Positions 27,759-39,790 are shown, counted from the first letter of the stretch. The stretch: 64,000 bases of DNA from Mangrovibacter yixingensis (GCF_020523985.1 NZ_JAIVKM010000001.1:620001-684000), one strand, 5' to 3'. Notes: generated by a model not told the origin, from the sequence alone. A program made the numbers and translations.

Positions 27759-27811
27759 GCAGAGTACCCCGAGCCTAGATGCTCTTCATCTGATTTGAAT
27801 GGATAGAACTC

Positions 27812-28978
27812 ATGAACTTACACGAATATCAGGCGAAACAATTGTTTGCCCGGTATGGCTTGCCGGCACCGGTGGGTTATGCCTGTACCACACCGCGTGA
27901 AGCGGAAGAAGCAGCGTCTAAAATTGGTGCTGGTCCGTGGGTAGTAAAGTGCCAGGTACACGCAGGTGGCCGCGGTAAAGCCGGCGGTGTGAAAGTTGTT
28001 AAAAATAAAGAAGACATCCGGGCCTTTGCAGAACAGTGGCTGGGTAAACGCCTGGTAACCTACCAAACAGATGCGAATGGTCAGCCGGTTAACCAGATTC
28101 TGGTTGAAAATGCGACTGATATCGCGAAAGAACTGTATCTTGGTGCGGTAGTGGATCGCAGCAGCCGTCGGGTGGTGTTCATGGCTTCCACTGAAGGTGG
28201 TGTGGAAATTGAGAAAGTTGCTGCTGAAACACCGCATCTTATCCACAAAACTGCTATTGACCCGCTGACGGGGCCGATGCCGTATCAGGGGCGTGAGTTG
28301 GCATTCAAGCTGGGGCTGAAAGGTAAGCAAATTCAGCAGTTCAGCAAAATTTTCATGGGCCTGGCTACCATGTTCCTCGAACGTGATCTGGCGCTGGTGG
28401 AAATCAACCCATTAGTCATTACCACCCAGGATGACCTGATTTGTCTTGATGGCAAGCTGGGCGTTGATGGCAATGCAATGTTCCGCCAACCAGAAATGCG
28501 TGAAATGCATGACCAGAGCCAGGAAGACCCACGTGAGGCCCATGCTGCGCAGTGGGAACTCAACTATGTGGCGCTGGAAGGCAATATCGGTTGCATGGTA
28601 AATGGCGCAGGCCTTGCTATGGGCACCATGGATATTGTGAAGTTACACGGTGGTGCGCCTGCTAACTTCCTTGATGTAGGTGGTGGGGCGACGAAAGAAC
28701 GTGTTACAGAAGCGTTTAAAATTATTCTGTCGGATGATGCGGTTAAAGCGGTTCTGGTCAATATCTTCGGTGGGATTGTTCGTTGCGACTTGATTGCTGA
28801 TGGCATCATTGGTGCTGTTGCTGAAGTTGGCGTGAATGTGCCAGTTGTGGTGCGTCTTGAAGGTAATAACGCAGAGATCGGGGCGAAGAAGCTGGCGGAA
28901 AGCGGCCTGAATATTATTGCGGCGACGAGTCTGACAGATGCCGCGCAGCAGGTTGTTGCTGCAGTGGAGGGGAAATAA
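27812..28978 (+). CDS. sucC: Succinyl-CoA synthetase beta subunit (ADP-forming)
   Basis: 388 residues. It begins with the family signature '[17 protein letters not shown]', has an ATP-grasp domain ('[16 protein letters not shown]') and a C-terminal CoA-ligase domain ('[10 protein letters not shown]'). It couples succinyl-CoA hydrolysis to nucleotide phosphorylation. The stop shares a base with the sucD start (TAATG). Confidence 0.98.
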   Translation: MNLHEYQAKQLFARYGLPAPVGYACTTPREAEEAASKIGAGPWVVKCQVHAGGRGKAGGVKVVKNKEDIRAFAEQWLGKRLVTYQTDANGQPVNQILVENATDIAKELYLGAVVDRSSRRVVFMASTEGGVEIEKVAAETPHLIHKTAIDPLTGPMPYQGRELAFKLGLKGKQIQQFSKIFMGLATMFLERDLALVEINPLVITTQDDLICLDGKLGVDGNAMFRQPEMREMHDQSQEDPREAHAAQWELNYVALEGNIGCMVNGAGLAMGTMDIVKLHGGAPANFLDVGGGATKERVTEAFKIILSDDAVKAVLVNIFGGIVRCDLIADGIIGAVAEVGVNVPVVVRLEGNNAEIGAKKLAESGLNIIAATSLTDAAQQVVAAVEGK

Positions 28979-29850
28979 TGTCCATTTTAATCGATAAAAA
29001 CACCAAAGTTATCTGCCAGGGTTTTACCGGAAGCCAGGGGACATTCCATTCTGAACAGGCTATTGCTTATGGCACCCAAATGGTCGGTGGTGTTACGCCT
29101 GGCAAAGGCGGTACCACTCACTTGGGCTTGCCCGTATTTAACACTGTTCGCGAAGCTGTAGATGCTACAGGGGCGACTGCATCTGTTATCTATGTCCCGG
29201 CACCTTTCTGCAAAGACTCGATTCTTGAAGCAATCGACGCGGGTATCAAGCTGATTATCACGATTACTGAAGGCATTCCAACCCTGGATATGCTGACAGT
29301 GAAAGTGAAACTGGACGAAGCTGGCGTGCGCATGATTGGGCCCAACTGCCCGGGCGTTATCACTCCGGGTGAATGCAAAATCGGCATCATGCCTGGGCAT
29401 ATCCACCAACCGGGTAAAGTCGGTATTGTTTCACGCTCTGGTACGCTGACCTATGAAGCGGTGAAACAAACAACTGACTACGGTTTTGGCCAGTCGACTT
29501 GTGTTGGTATTGGTGGTGATCCGATTCCTGGTTCCAACTTTATCGATATTCTGAAAATGTTCCAGGAAGACCCACAAACCGAAGCCATCGTCATGATCGG
29601 TGAAATCGGTGGTAGCGCAGAAGAAGAAGCCGCTGCTTATATTAAGGAACATGTCACTAAGCCGATGGTGGGCTATATAGCAGGTGTTACCGCGCCGAAG
29701 GGCAAACGTATGGGCCATGCGGGTGCCATTATTGCAGGTGGTAAAGGTACTGCAGATGAAAAATTTGCGGCATTAGAAGCTGCTGGGGTGAAAACTGTAC
29801 GCAGCCTGGCGGATATTGGTGAAGCGCTTAAATCTATTCTTCCTCAATAA
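28978..29850 (+). CDS. sucD: Succinyl-CoA synthetase alpha subunit
   Basis: 290 residues. Phosphohistidine active site in '[17 protein letters not shown]', and the N-terminal CoA-binding Rossmann fold with '[12 protein letters not shown]'. It is the last gene of the sdh-suc supra-operon. Its 3' UTR may yield a small RNA. Confidence 0.98.
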   Translation: MSILIDKNTKVICQGFTGSQGTFHSEQAIAYGTQMVGGVTPGKGGTTHLGLPVFNTVREAVDATGATASVIYVPAPFCKDSILEAIDAGIKLIITITEGIPTLDMLTVKVKLDEAGVRMIGPNCPGVITPGECKIGIMPGHIHQPGKVGIVSRSGTLTYEAVKQTTDYGFGQSTCVGIGGDPIPGSNFIDILKMFQEDPQTEAIVMIGEIGGSAEEEAAAYIKEHVTKPMVGYIAGVTAPKGKRMGHAGAIIAGGKGTADEKFAALEAAGVKTVRSLADIGEALKSILPQ

Positions 29851-29852
29851 AA

Positions 29853-29924
29853 AAATGGTGATCGCCAGAAAGGCGTGAACCCCTTTTCGACATGGTTGGC
29901 CATCCACTGGGTGGCCTTTTTTTT
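29853..29924 (+). ncRNA. sdhX: Candidate SdhX (RybD) small RNA from the sucD 3' UTR
   Basis: In E. coli the sdh-suc transcript ends in the Hfq-binding sRNA SdhX, cut from the 3' UTR. Here the equivalent 3' UTR holds a small CGCC-AGAAA-GGCG hairpin and then a strong terminator with an 8-T run, the layout of an Hfq-dependent 3'-UTR sRNA. The 5' end is not determined; identification rests on position and layout. Confidence 0.5.
29898..29924 (+). terminator. Terminator of the sdh-suc operon
   Basis: GGCCA / TGGCC stem with an inner CC/GG extension, then TTTTTTTT. Confidence 0.88.
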
Positions 29925-30116
29925 CAGTGAATTCGGTACAGCAAAACAAAAAAACAAAATTGAAAATAAAAAGTTAAAAACTTGAAGAATTTTGTGAAAG
30001 AACTAAGCTTAAATTTATTTCATATAGTTACTGTTTCATTCTGAAAATGGCAACCACGCTGCACTTTAATTATTTATAACATTTAACACCCAACATATAT
30101 AATTAACCTCAATTTG

Positions 30117-30132
30117 ATTAACATAAAGTTAA
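30117..30132 (+). promoter_or_regulatory. ArcA-type direct repeat upstream of cydA
   Basis: ATTAA-N6-GTTAA, matching the 11-base-spaced GTTAA direct repeat bound by phosphorylated ArcA. ArcA activates cydAB at low oxygen in E. coli. Confidence 0.55.
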
Positions 30133-30177
30133 CCTTGCCATACGCTTAAATAACGTCATTAACATAAACTCGCGTTA

Positions 30178-30191
30178 TTGATTTAAATCAA
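30178..30191. promoter_or_regulatory. FNR box upstream of cydA
   Basis: TTGAT-TTAA-ATCAA, a perfect FNR consensus palindrome. Confidence 0.75.
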
Positions 30192-30229
30192 TAAAATAAC
30201 CTCTTGTTAGTAAATGAAAAATACGTGAT

Positions 30230-30243
30230 TTGTCGAAGATCAA
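30230..30243. promoter_or_regulatory. Second FNR-like site upstream of cydA
   Basis: TTGTC-GAAG-ATCAA, with one half-site perfect and the other differing at two positions. E. coli cydA also has two FNR sites. Confidence 0.45.
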
Positions 30244-30532
30244 ACTAGCGCTCAGAGCTGTTTTTCGCTATAAATTGATCACCGTCGAGAAACGCAAAAA
30301 ACGTTCAATAAAAACCTATTTATTGTAAGTCTATTGAAGCGTAATATATTCGCGGGATTCATTTGGTATTAATTAACGTATTTGTAACCTTTTGGCTTTT
30401 CTTGTTTTACATTCAGTGGTGCCGGAAAAGAAAGAGGTCGCAAATGTTTTTTGTATTGGGGCAAGTGTAGGGGAATGCTGTAGCCAGGTATTCTTCTATT
30501 GCGCGTCTTCATGCGAGGAGCAAGGAGTCAAG

Positions 30533-32101
30533 ATGTTTGATATAGTCGAACTGTCACGATTGCAGTTTGCCTTGACCGCACTGTACCACTTTCTGTTTGT
30601 GCCACTGACGCTGGGTATGGCGTTCTTGCTGGCCATCATGAATACGATATATGTGCTGTCTGGTAAACAAATCTATAAAGATATGACCAAGTTTTGGGGA
30701 AAGTTGTTTGGTATCAACTTTGCTCTTGGGGTTGCCACTGGTTTAACCATGGAATTCCAGTTCGGTACTAACTGGTCGTATTATTCGCATTATGTGGGCG
30801 ATATTTTTGGTGCGCCGCTCGCTATTGAAGGTTTAATGGCCTTCTTCCTTGAGTCAACATTCGTTGGGCTCTTCTTCTTTGGCTGGGACAGATTGACCAA
30901 AGTACAGCATATGGCTGTTACCTGGTTAGTTGCATTAGGTTCTAACCTTTCAGCGTTGTGGATTCTGGTTGCAAACGGCTGGATGCAAAACCCCATCGCT
31001 TCTGAGTTCAACTATGAAACTATGCGTATGGAAATGGTCAGCTTCTCTGAGCTGGTCCTGAACCCGGTTGCGCAGGTTAAATTTGTTCACACTGTTGCTG
31101 CGGGCTATGTAACCGGTGCGATGTTTATTCTTAGCATCAGCGCATGGTACATGCTCAAAGGTCGTGACCTCGCATTTGCAAAACGCTCCTTTGCGATTGC
31201 TGCCAGCTTCGGGATGGCTGCTGTGCTTTCCGTTATCGTACTGGGTGATGAATCCGGTTATGAAATGGGTGACGTACAGAAAACCAAACTGGCTGCCATT
31301 GAAGCTGAATGGGAAACGCAACCTGCTCCTGCATCATTTACCTTGTTTGGTATTCCTGACCAGGCTGAGCAGAAAAACCATTACTCTATTCAGATTCCGT
31401 ATCTCTTGGGGCTTATCGCCACACGTTCTGTTGATACGCCAGTGCTGGGTCTTAAAGACCTCATGGCGCAGCATGAAGAGCGTATTCGTAATGGGATGAA
31501 GGCTTATAAGCTGCTGGAAGAGTTGCGTGCAGGCTCAACCGACCAGACGGTGCGTACTGAGTTTAACAGCGTGAAGAAAGACCTTGGCTATGGCCTGTTG
31601 TTAAAACGTTATACACCGAATGTCACGGATGCCACTGAAGCTCAAATTCAGAAAGCGACCAAAGACTCCATCCCAGAAGTTGCTCCACTCTATTTCGCTT
31701 TCCGTATCATGGTTGCTTGTGGGATCTTGTTGCTCTTGATTATCGGCCTGTCGTTCTGGTCAGTGATTCGTAACCGTATCGGTCAGAAAAAATGGCTATT
31801 GCGTGCGGCTTTCTATGGCCTGCCACTACCGTGGATTGCAGTAGAAGCCGGGTGGTTTGTGGCTGAATACGGTCGCCAGCCATGGGCAATTGGGGAAGTG
31901 TTACCCACCGCCGTTGCAAACTCAACATTGTCTGTATATGACTTGATTTTCTCAATCGTATTGATATGCGGTCTGTACACCTTGTTCCTGGTGGCAGAAC
32001 TGTTCCTGATGTTCAAGTTTGCACGTCTGGGGCCAAGTAGTCTGAAAACCGGTCGCTATCATTTTGAGCAATCCGGCGCTACAGCTCAAACGGCACGCTA
32101 A
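30533..32101 (+). CDS. cydA: Cytochrome bd-I ubiquinol oxidase subunit I
   Basis: 522 residues from ATG 30533, preceded by CAAGGAG. A frame extension to 30392 lacks a ribosome site and homology. It carries the haems and the quinol-oxidising Q loop. The haem-ligand His is at ~19 ('[12 protein letters not shown]') and the conserved 'GRQPW' lies near the C-terminus. Multi-span inner-membrane protein, high-affinity terminal oxidase. Confidence 0.98.
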   Translation: MFDIVELSRLQFALTALYHFLFVPLTLGMAFLLAIMNTIYVLSGKQIYKDMTKFWGKLFGINFALGVATGLTMEFQFGTNWSYYSHYVGDIFGAPLAIEGLMAFFLESTFVGLFFFGWDRLTKVQHMAVTWLVALGSNLSALWILVANGWMQNPIASEFNYETMRMEMVSFSELVLNPVAQVKFVHTVAAGYVTGAMFILSISAWYMLKGRDLAFAKRSFAIAASFGMAAVLSVIVLGDESGYEMGDVQKTKLAAIEAEWETQPAPASFTLFGIPDQAEQKNHYSIQIPYLLGLIATRSVDTPVLGLKDLMAQHEERIRNGMKAYKLLEELRAGSTDQTVRTEFNSVKKDLGYGLLLKRYTPNVTDATEAQIQKATKDSIPEVAPLYFAFRIMVACGILLLLIIGLSFWSVIRNRIGQKKWLLRAAFYGLPLPWIAVEAGWFVAEYGRQPWAIGEVLPTAVANSTLSVYDLIFSIVLICGLYTLFLVAELFLMFKFARLGPSSLKTGRYHFEQSGATAQTAR

Positions 32102-32116
32102 GACAGGAGTCGAAAC

Positions 32117-33256
32117 ATGATCGATTATGAAGTATTGCGTTTTATCTGGTGGTTGCTGATTGGCGTTCTGCTGATTGGCTTTACCGTGGCTGATGGTTTC
32201 GACTTCGGCGTAGGTATGCTGACCCGCTTTATGGGCCGTAATGATGTTGAACGTCGTGTGATGATTAACAGCATTGCGCCACACTGGGACGGTAACCAGG
32301 TATGGCTTATCACTGCAGGTGGGGCATTATTTGCAGCCTGGCCGATGGTATATGCTGCCGCTTTTTCTGGCTTTTATGTCGCGATGATCTTAGTGCTGGC
32401 ATCATTGTTCTTCCGCCCGGTTGGCTTTGATTACCGCTCTAAAATTGAAGACACTCGCTGGCGTAATATGTGGGACTGGTGCATTTTTGTCGGCAGCTTT
32501 GTTCCACCGCTGGTTATTGGTGTTGCTTTTGGTAACTTGTTGCAAGGTGTTCCATTTACTGTCGATGAGTATCTGCGCCTGACATATACCGGTAATTTTT
32601 TCCAGTTGCTGAACCCGTTCGGCCTGTTAGCGGGTGTTGTTAGTGTGGCTATGTTCCTGACTCAGGGGGCAACCTACCTGCAAATGCGTACCAACGGTGA
32701 GTTACTGTTACGTGCTCGTGCAGTTTCTCAGGTTGCCACACTGGTCATGATGGTGTGCTTTATCCTTGCCGGTGTTTGGGTTGTCTACGGTATTGATGGT
32801 TATGTGGTTACATCCGCAATGGACCACCACGCAGCATCCGATCCGCTTGTCAAAGAGGTATCTCGCCAGGCTGGAGCATGGCTGGTCAACTTTAACAATG
32901 CACCAATTCTCTGGGCGATCCCTGCTCTGGGTGTTGTGCTGCCGTTGCTTACTGTGCTGATGACCCGTGTGAATAAAGCTGCCCTGGCCTTTATTTTCTC
33001 CTCGCTGACTATTGCGTGCGTCATTCTGACTGCTGGTGTGGCAATGTTCCCATTCATTATGCCATCCAGCGTTATGATGAATGCCAGCCTGACAATGTGG
33101 GATGCGACATCCAGCCAGTTAACTCTGTCTGTGATGACCTACGTAGCGGTTGTGTTCGTGCCAATCATTCTTTTGTATACCGCCTGGTGTTACTGGAAAA
33201 TGTTTGGTCGTATCACGAAAGAACACATTGAAAGCAACACGCATTCTCTGTACTAA
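32117..33256 (+). CDS. cydB: Cytochrome bd-I ubiquinol oxidase subunit II
   Basis: 379 residues, multi-span membrane protein. The start 'MIDYEVLRFIWWLLIGVLL' and the 'DGFDFGVGML' motif are typical of CydB. It pairs with CydA in the bd oxidase. An AGGAG site lies upstream. Confidence 0.98.
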   Translation: MIDYEVLRFIWWLLIGVLLIGFTVADGFDFGVGMLTRFMGRNDVERRVMINSIAPHWDGNQVWLITAGGALFAAWPMVYAAAFSGFYVAMILVLASLFFRPVGFDYRSKIEDTRWRNMWDWCIFVGSFVPPLVIGVAFGNLLQGVPFTVDEYLRLTYTGNFFQLLNPFGLLAGVVSVAMFLTQGATYLQMRTNGELLLRARAVSQVATLVMMVCFILAGVWVVYGIDGYVVTSAMDHHAASDPLVKEVSRQAGAWLVNFNNAPILWAIPALGVVLPLLTVLMTRVNKAALAFIFSSLTIACVILTAGVAMFPFIMPSSVMMNASLTMWDATSSQLTLSVMTYVAVVFVPIILLYTAWCYWKMFGRITKEHIESNTHSLY

Positions 33257-33270
33257 GTAAGGAGCTGATT

Positions 33271-33387
33271 ATGTGGTATTTCGCATGGATTCTGGGCACC
33301 CTTCTTGCGTGTGCATTCGGTGTGATTACGGCGCTGGCGCTGGAACACGTTGAAGCCAGCCAGTCCGGGGAAAAAGAGCAGGGATGA
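33271..33387 (+). CDS. cydX: Cytochrome bd-I accessory subunit CydX
   Basis: 38 residues with one membrane helix, beginning M-W-Y-F-A-W-I-L-G-T, the CydX signature. AAGGAGCTGATT upstream is a strong ribosome site. Needed for bd oxidase stability in E. coli. Its stop overlaps the ybgE start (ATGA). Confidence 0.96.
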   Translation: MWYFAWILGTLLACAFGVITALALEHVEASQSGEKEQG

Positions 33388-33677
33388 AAAATCTGATTTC
33401 ATCGCTCTACAAGCTGGTAGATAAGAGCCCGTTAAGGGCTCTTTCTCTGGTGATGGCACTGGTCCTGGCTGGTTGTATGTTCTGGAACCCGTCACGCTTT
33501 GCCGCGCACACCAGCGCGTTATCTGTCTGGCACGGTTTATTACTGATGTGGGCAGTTTGCGCTGGGGTTATTCATGGTATTGGTTTTAAGCTGAAAGCCA
33601 TTCAGTGGCAGGCTGTTTTTTGCCCATTACTCGCCATGATCGTACTGGCAACGGGGTTGGTTTTTTTCTTTTTTTGA
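33384..33677 (+). CDS. ybgE: Cyd operon membrane protein YbgE
   Basis: 97 residues, three predicted helices, ending in a run of Phe. The central 'LAGCMFWNPSRFA' and 'VWHGLLLMWAVCAGVIHGIGF' are family signatures. It sits in the cyd operon and its function is not settled. It starts inside the cydX stop. Confidence 0.93.
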   Translation: MKNLISSLYKLVDKSPLRALSLVMALVLAGCMFWNPSRFAAHTSALSVWHGLLLMWAVCAGVIHGIGFKLKAIQWQAVFCPLLAMIVLATGLVFFFF

Positions 33678-33697
33678 ATAAGCTACCTCCGTCACAA

Positions 33698-33723
33698 TTT
33701 ATGGGCTTTACAAAGCCCATAAA
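33698..33723. terminator. Hairpin between ybgE and ybgC
   Basis: TTTATGGGCTTT / AAAGCCCATAAA arms around a two-base loop. The following sequence is AT-rich but has no long T-run. Confidence 0.55.
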
Positions 33724-33812
33724 TATTTACACTCCGCACCCCTTAACCCATTCCCAACCCACTTCAGCTTGCGTATAGTAGCAACGTTTATTTTGCCTTA
33801 CCGGGATGTAAA

Positions 33813-34906
<1,094 letters not shown>

Positions 34907-34909
34907 ACC

Positions 34910-35338
34910 ATGGCCAGAGTGCGGGGACGAGGTAGCCGGGAGCTGAAGTCCGAAATCAATATTGTGCCGTTGCTGGATGTTCTGTTAGTGCTGGTGCTTA
35001 TCTTTATGGCCACGGCACCTATCATCACACAGAGCGTCGAGGTGGATTTACCCGATGCAACGGATTCACAGTCCGTGGCGACTAACGATGATCCCCCCGT
35101 CATTATTGAAGTCTCTGGTGTGGGGCAGTACAGCGTTGTGGTTGCGAAAGATCGTATGGATCAACTTCCGCCAGAGCAAGTTATTGCAGAGGCTCAACGG
35201 CGCCTGGCAGCAAATCCGAAAACGGTATTTCTGATCGGGGGCGCGAAAGAAGTCCCTTACGATGAAATTATTAAAGCGCTTAATTTGTTGCATCAGGCTG
35301 GTGTGAAATCGGTAGGTCTGATGACCCAACCAATTTAA
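34910..35338 (+). CDS. tolR: Tol-Pal proton-channel protein TolR
   Basis: 142 residues. One membrane helix with the essential Asp in 'INIVPLLDVLLVLVLIFM' (residue ~23), then a periplasmic domain. Three bases after tolQ. Confidence 0.98.
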   Translation: MARVRGRGSRELKSEINIVPLLDVLLVLVLIFMATAPIITQSVEVDLPDATDSQSVATNDDPPVIIEVSGVGQYSVVVAKDRMDQLPPEQVIAEAQRRLAANPKTVFLIGGAKEVPYDEIIKALNLLHQAGVKSVGLMTQPI

Positions 35339-35374
35339 TCAGCGCTATAACGGCAGAGTTTTTGGGAACCAAGA

Positions 35375-36607
35375 GTGTCAAAGGCAACCGAAGAGAACAA
35401 AAAGCTTAAACGTGCCATCATCATCTCAACGGTACTGCATGTCATACTGTTTGCGGTGCTGATTTGGAGTTCGTTTGACGAACATATTGATGCCAGCGCC
35501 GGTGGTGGTGGCGGTTCGTCTATTGATGCCGTGATGGTTGATCCTGGCGCTGTAGTCGATCAATACAACCGCCAGTCACAACAGCAGGCCAGTGCGCAAA
35601 GAGCGGCTGAGCAGCGTGAAAAACAGGCTCAGCAGCAGGCTGAAGAACTCCGCGAGAAGCAGGCTGCGGAGCAACAGCGTCTGAAAGAACTCGAAAAAGA
35701 GCGGTTAGCTCAGGAGCAGGCACAACAGCAAAAAGAGGCTGAACAGGCTGCAGCAGAAAAAGCTGCTACGCAAAAAGCAGCAGCAGATAAGGCAGCAGCC
35801 GAGAAGGCTGCAGCTCAAAAAGCAGCAGCAGATAAGGCAGCCGCCGAGAAGGCGGCAGCTCAGAAAGCAGCAGCAGATAAGGCAGCAGCCGAGAAAGCGG
35901 CAGCTCAGAAAGCAGCAGCAGATAAGGCAGTAGCCGAGAAAGCGGCAGCTCAGAAAGCAGCAGCAGATAAGGCAGTAGCCGAGAAAGCGGCAGCTCAGAA
36001 AGCAGCAGCAGAGAAGGCCGCAGCCCAGAAAGCGGCGGCAGAGAAGGCCGCAGCCGAGAAAGCTACAGCCCAGAAAGCGGCGGCAGAGAAGGCCGCAGCC
36101 GAGAAAGCTACAGCCCAGAAAGCGGCGGCAGAGAAAGCGGCTGCTAAAAAGGCGGCAGCCGAGAAAGCCGCAGCAGAAAAAGCTGCTGCCAGTAAAGCCG
36201 CAGCTAAACAGGCTGCAGGGGTTGATGACTTATTAGGTGACCTCAGCGCCAATAAAAATGCACCAAAAGCTGGGGGTGGGGCAAAAGGTAGCAACGCCTC
36301 ACCAGCAGGGAGTGGTAATACCAAGAATAATGGTGCATCAGGTGCTGAAATTAATGGCTATGCTTCGCAAATTAAATCTGCCATTGAAAGCAAATTCTAT
36401 GATTCAGGCTCTTATGCAGGCAAAACCTGTACGCTCAGAATCAAGCTGGCACCTGATGGCATGTTGCTGGATGTGCAGTCAGAAGGTGGTGACCCGGCAT
36501 TATGCCAGGCGGCACTTGCAGCTGCTCGCCAGGCGCATATGCCAAAACCGCCAAGCCAGGCAGTTTATGAAGTATTTAAGAATGCGCCGCTGGATTTCAA
36601 ACCGTAA
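35375..36607 (+). CDS. tolA: Tol-Pal envelope-spanning protein TolA
   Basis: 410 residues, GTG start 35375. One N-terminal helix with the S-x3-H motif ('STVLH') contacting TolQR, a long Ala/Lys/Glu helical stalk (~residues 70-285) made of internal repeats, then a Gly/Asn linker. The C-terminal globular domain (~310-410, two Cys in 'KTCTLRI' and 'ALCQAAL') meets TolB/Pal and is a known entry point for phage and colicins. Confidence 0.97.
   Translation: MSKATEENKKLKRAIIISTVLHVILFAVLIWSSFDEHIDASAGGGGGSSIDAVMVDPGAVVDQYNRQSQQQASAQRAAEQREKQAQQQAEELREKQAAEQQRLKELEKERLAQEQAQQQKEAEQAAAEKAATQKAAADKAAAEKAAAQKAAADKAAAEKAAAQKAAADKAAAEKAAAQKAAADKAVAEKAAAQKAAADKAVAEKAAAQKAAAEKAAAQKAAAEKAAAEKATAQKAAAEKAAAEKATAQKAAAEKAAAKKAAAEKAAAEKAAASKAAAKQAAGVDDLLGDLSANKNAPKAGGGAKGSNASPAGSGNTKNNGASGAEINGYASQIKSAIESKFYDSGSYAGKTCTLRIKLAPDGMLLDVQSEGGDPALCQAALAAARQAHMPKPPSQAVYEVFKNAPLDFKP
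35777..36121 (+). repeat. In-frame tandem repeats in the tolA stalk
   Basis: Five near-identical 45-base units (35777-36001) coding [15 protein letters not shown], a 30-base bridge, then two identical 45-base units (36032-36121). Fifteen codons per unit keep the frame, so the stalk can change length by slippage or recombination. Confidence 0.85.
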
Positions 36608-36613
36608 TTCTAT

Positions 36614-36631
36614 TCCCCTGTAATAAGGGGA
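36614..36631 (+). other. Hairpin between tolA and tolB
   Basis: TCCCCT / AGGGGA arms with a 6-base loop and no T-run. E. coli has a second promoter in this intergenic space for tolB-pal. Confidence 0.4.
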
Positions 36632-36734
36632 TAGCATGAACGTTAAGTCGCCGTGTGGCGGTAGTTGTGTGTTGTTGGGTTTGTTAACCTTCTGCTAATT
36701 ATCGTGGATCTAGTGTCCAGATAAGGGAGATATG

Positions 36735-38027
36735 ATGAAGCAGGCATTACGAGTTGCATTAAGTTTCCTGATGCTGTGGGCAGCAGTGCTGCACGCGGAA
36801 GTACGCATCGAGATAACCCAGGGGGTGGACTCGGCTCGCCCCATCGGTGTTGTACCGTTTAAATGGGCGGGTCCTGGTGCCGCACCGGAAGATATTGGCA
36901 GCATTGTGGCTGCAGATTTACGTAACAGTGGCAAATTCAATCCGCTGGATACATCGCGCTTGCCTCAACAGCCTGCTACTGCGCAGGAAGTTCAGCCCGC
37001 AGCGTGGTCCGCATTGGGGATTGATGCTGTAGTCGTTGGCCAGGTCTCTCCGAATCCGGATGGCAGCTATTCTGTATCATACCAACTGGTTGATACTGGT
37101 GGTGCCCCAGGCTCTGTTCTGGCTCAGAACACCTACAAAGTGAATAAGCAGTGGTTACGCTATGCCGCTCATACTGCCAGTGATGAAGTTTTTGAAAAAC
37201 TGACGGGCATCAAAGGCGCTTTCCGTACACGTATTGCTTATGTTGTCCAGACAGCAAACAGCCAATATCCTTATGAACTGCGTGTCGCAGACTATGATGG
37301 CTACAACCAGTTCCTGGTACATAAATCACCAGAACCGCTGATGTCTCCGGCATGGTCTCCTGATGGTAGCAAACTCGCTTATGTGACCTTTGAAAGTGGC
37401 CGTTCTGCCTTAGTTGTTCAGAACCTGGCTAATGCTACTGTACGACAGATAGCGTCTTTCCCGCGGCATAATGGCGCACCAGCATTTTCACCGGATGGTA
37501 CCAAACTGGCTTTCGCACTGTCTAAAACAGGCAGTCTGAATCTGTATGTGATGGATTTAGCATCTGGGCAGATTCGCCAGATTACCAATGGTCGTAGCAA
37601 TAATACTGAACCAAGCTGGTTCCCGGACAGCCAAACCCTGGCTTACACTTCTGACCAGGCTGGTCGTCCGCAGGTGTACAAAATCAACATTAATGGCGGT
37701 GCTCCACAACGCCTGACCTGGGAAGGTGCACAAAACCAGGATCCGGATGTTAGCGCCGATGGTAAATTCCTGGTGATGGTGAGTTCCAGTGGTGGTGCTC
37801 AGCATATCGCCAAACAGGATCTGGAAACGGGAGGAGTCCAAACTTTAACTTCTACGTTCCTGGACGAAACGCCAAGTCTGGCACCTAACGGCACTATGGT
37901 AATCTACAGCTCTTCTCAGGGGATGGGATCCGTGCTGAATTTGGTCTCTACAGATGGGCGTTTCAAAGCGCGTCTACCGGCTACTGATGGTCAGGTGAAA
38001 TCACCAGCCTGGTCGCCGTATCTGTAA
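36735..38027 (+). CDS. tolB: Tol-Pal periplasmic beta-propeller TolB
   Basis: 430 residues from the second of two adjacent ATGs, better spaced from GGGAGA than the first at 36732. Signal peptide cleaved about 'VLHA|EVR'. An N-terminal domain is followed by a six-bladed propeller with repeated 'SPDG-S/T-KLA-' strands. Links TolA to Pal. Confidence 0.97.
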   Translation: MKQALRVALSFLMLWAAVLHAEVRIEITQGVDSARPIGVVPFKWAGPGAAPEDIGSIVAADLRNSGKFNPLDTSRLPQQPATAQEVQPAAWSALGIDAVVVGQVSPNPDGSYSVSYQLVDTGGAPGSVLAQNTYKVNKQWLRYAAHTASDEVFEKLTGIKGAFRTRIAYVVQTANSQYPYELRVADYDGYNQFLVHKSPEPLMSPAWSPDGSKLAYVTFESGRSALVVQNLANATVRQIASFPRHNGAPAFSPDGTKLAFALSKTGSLNLYVMDLASGQIRQITNGRSNNTEPSWFPDSQTLAYTSDQAGRPQVYKININGGAPQRLTWEGAQNQDPDVSADGKFLVMVSSSGGAQHIAKQDLETGGVQTLTSTFLDETPSLAPNGTMVIYSSSQGMGSVLNLVSTDGRFKARLPATDGQVKSPAWSPYL

Positions 38028-38055
38028 ATAAAAGAGTTCTTACTAAGGATTATAA

Positions 38056-38571
<516 letters not shown>

Positions 38572-38580
38572 GAGAATGGC

Positions 38581-39369
38581 ATGATCAGTAACTTCAGACA
38601 TCATCTGTTGAGTCTGTCGTTACTGGTTGGCGTAGCGGCCCCCTGGGCCGCTAATGCTCAGGCGCCAATCAGTAGTGTAGGCTCAGGGTCCGTAGAGGAC
38701 CGCGTAACGCAACTCGAGCGCATTTCCAATGCGCACAGCCAGCTTTTAACCCAACTCCAGCAGCAACTTTCAGATAACCAGTCCGACATAGACACACTCC
38801 GTGGTCAAATTCAGGAAAGCCAGTATCAACTTAGCCAAATTGAAGAGCGGCAAAAGCAGATATTGTTGCAGTTAGGGAATATGTCTGGTGGAGCATCTGC
38901 GAATGGTGCGGCTCCTGCAGACGGGAGTACGAACGGTGATACCGGGAATACGGCAGCACCTTCTGCACCAGCTCCATCAACGCCGGTTCAAACCGGTGAC
39001 GCCAATACAGATTACAATGCTGCGTTTGCTCTGGTGCAGGATAAATCGCGCCAGGATGATGCCATTGCTGCATTCCAGAACTTTGTGAAAAAGTATCCGG
39101 ATTCAACCTATGTTCCAAATGCTAATTTTTGGCTGGGGCAATTGTATTACAGCAAAGGCAAAAAAGACGACGCGGCTTACTATTTTGCTTCAGTCGTTAA
39201 AAACTTCCCGCAGTCACCGAAAGCACCGGATGCAATGTATAAAGTCGGTTTGATCATGCAGGAAAAAGGCGACACGGCAAAAGCGAAAGCGGTTTACCAA
39301 CAAGTGGTCGCAAAATATCCCGGTACCGATGGTGCTAAACAGGCTCAAAAACGCCTGAATGGTATGTAA
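38581..39369 (+). CDS. cpoB: Cell-division coordinator CpoB (YbgF)
   Basis: 262 residues. Signal peptide ends near 'AANA|QAP'. The coiled-coil trimerisation region is at ~35-90, a Pro/Ala/Thr linker at ~105-135, and tetratricopeptide repeats at ~140-262. It links Tol activity to PBP1B at the septum. Starts nine bases after pal. Confidence 0.96.
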   Translation: MISNFRHHLLSLSLLVGVAAPWAANAQAPISSVGSGSVEDRVTQLERISNAHSQLLTQLQQQLSDNQSDIDTLRGQIQESQYQLSQIEERQKQILLQLGNMSGGASANGAAPADGSTNGDTGNTAAPSAPAPSTPVQTGDANTDYNAAFALVQDKSRQDDAIAAFQNFVKKYPDSTYVPNANFWLGQLYYSKGKKDDAAYYFASVVKNFPQSPKAPDAMYKVGLIMQEKGDTAKAKAVYQQVVAKYPGTDGAKQAQKRLNGM

Positions 39370-39376
39370 TGACCAT

Positions 39377-39412
39377 GGCAAGGCCTGATAATGTCGTTTT
39401 TCTGGCCTTGCC
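39377..39412 (+). terminator. Hairpin after cpoB
   Basis: GGCAAGGCC / GGCCTTGCC perfect 9-base stem with an 18-base loop containing a T-run. Likely end of the tol-pal transcript. Confidence 0.5.
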
Positions 39413-39455
39413 GCCTGAAACATAAGCAGTTGAAGCGCCTTTCTCGAAATTTTTG

Positions 39456-39483
39456 TTGCGCTGAAATGAGAAAGCAGTAATAT
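39456..39483 (+). promoter_or_regulatory. tRNA operon promoter
   Basis: TTGCGC, 16-base spacer, TAATAT, followed by a GC-rich discriminator (ATGCCGCCG) of the kind linked to stringent control of stable-RNA promoters. Confidence 0.6.
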
Positions 39484-39538
39484 ATGCCGCCGTTGCCGGG
39501 GGATACGTCACTTAAGAGTGATGAGCCTGCAAGACGAT

Positions 39539-39614
39539 GGGTCGTTAGCTCAGTTGGTAGAGCAGTTGACTTTTAATCAATTGGTCGCAGGTTCGAATCC
39601 TGCACGACCCACCA
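39539..39614 (+). tRNA. tRNA-Lys (TTT), copy 1
   Basis: 76 bases with encoded CCA, acceptor GGGTCGT / ACGACCC, anticodon loop CTTTTAA. Identical to the other three lysine copies here. Confidence 0.98.
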
Positions 39615-39710
39615 AAAATTTTGGTGTTCGTCACGGCAAAAGGTGTTTCATGTGGTTTTTATCCATGACCCACCATTAAGGCAGTTACTGCCTGTCAAAG
39701 TAGTACATGT

Positions 39711-39786
39711 GGGTGATTAGCTCAGCTGGGAGAGCACCTCCCTTACAAGGAGGGGGTCGGCGGTTCGATCCCGTCATCACCCACCA
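39711..39786 (+). tRNA. tRNA-Val (TAC)
   Basis: 76 bases with encoded CCA, acceptor GGGTGAT / ATCACCC, anticodon TAC in CTTACAA. Lies between lysine copies 1 and 2, as in the E. coli lysT-valT order. Confidence 0.98.
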
Positions 39787-39790
39787 CTTC

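Larger units (their letters stand above)
29925..30532 (+). promoter_or_regulatory. Long cydA control region
   Basis: About 600 bases, strongly AT-rich, without a gene. It contains ArcA-type GTTAA direct repeats and FNR-type palindromes (listed separately). A continuous frame from 30392 runs into cydA but has no ribosome site and matches nothing, so I treat it as leader. Regulation by ArcA and FNR is established for E. coli cydAB. Confidence 0.7.

Noticed and set aside
30392-30532. N-terminal extension of cydA
   Set aside because: No ribosome site, and the extension has no resemblance to CydA; the ATG at 30533 has AAGGAG.
35777-36121. Direct repeats in tolA considered as a CRISPR-like array
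   Set aside because: Units are in-frame, contiguous and coding, with no unique spacers.
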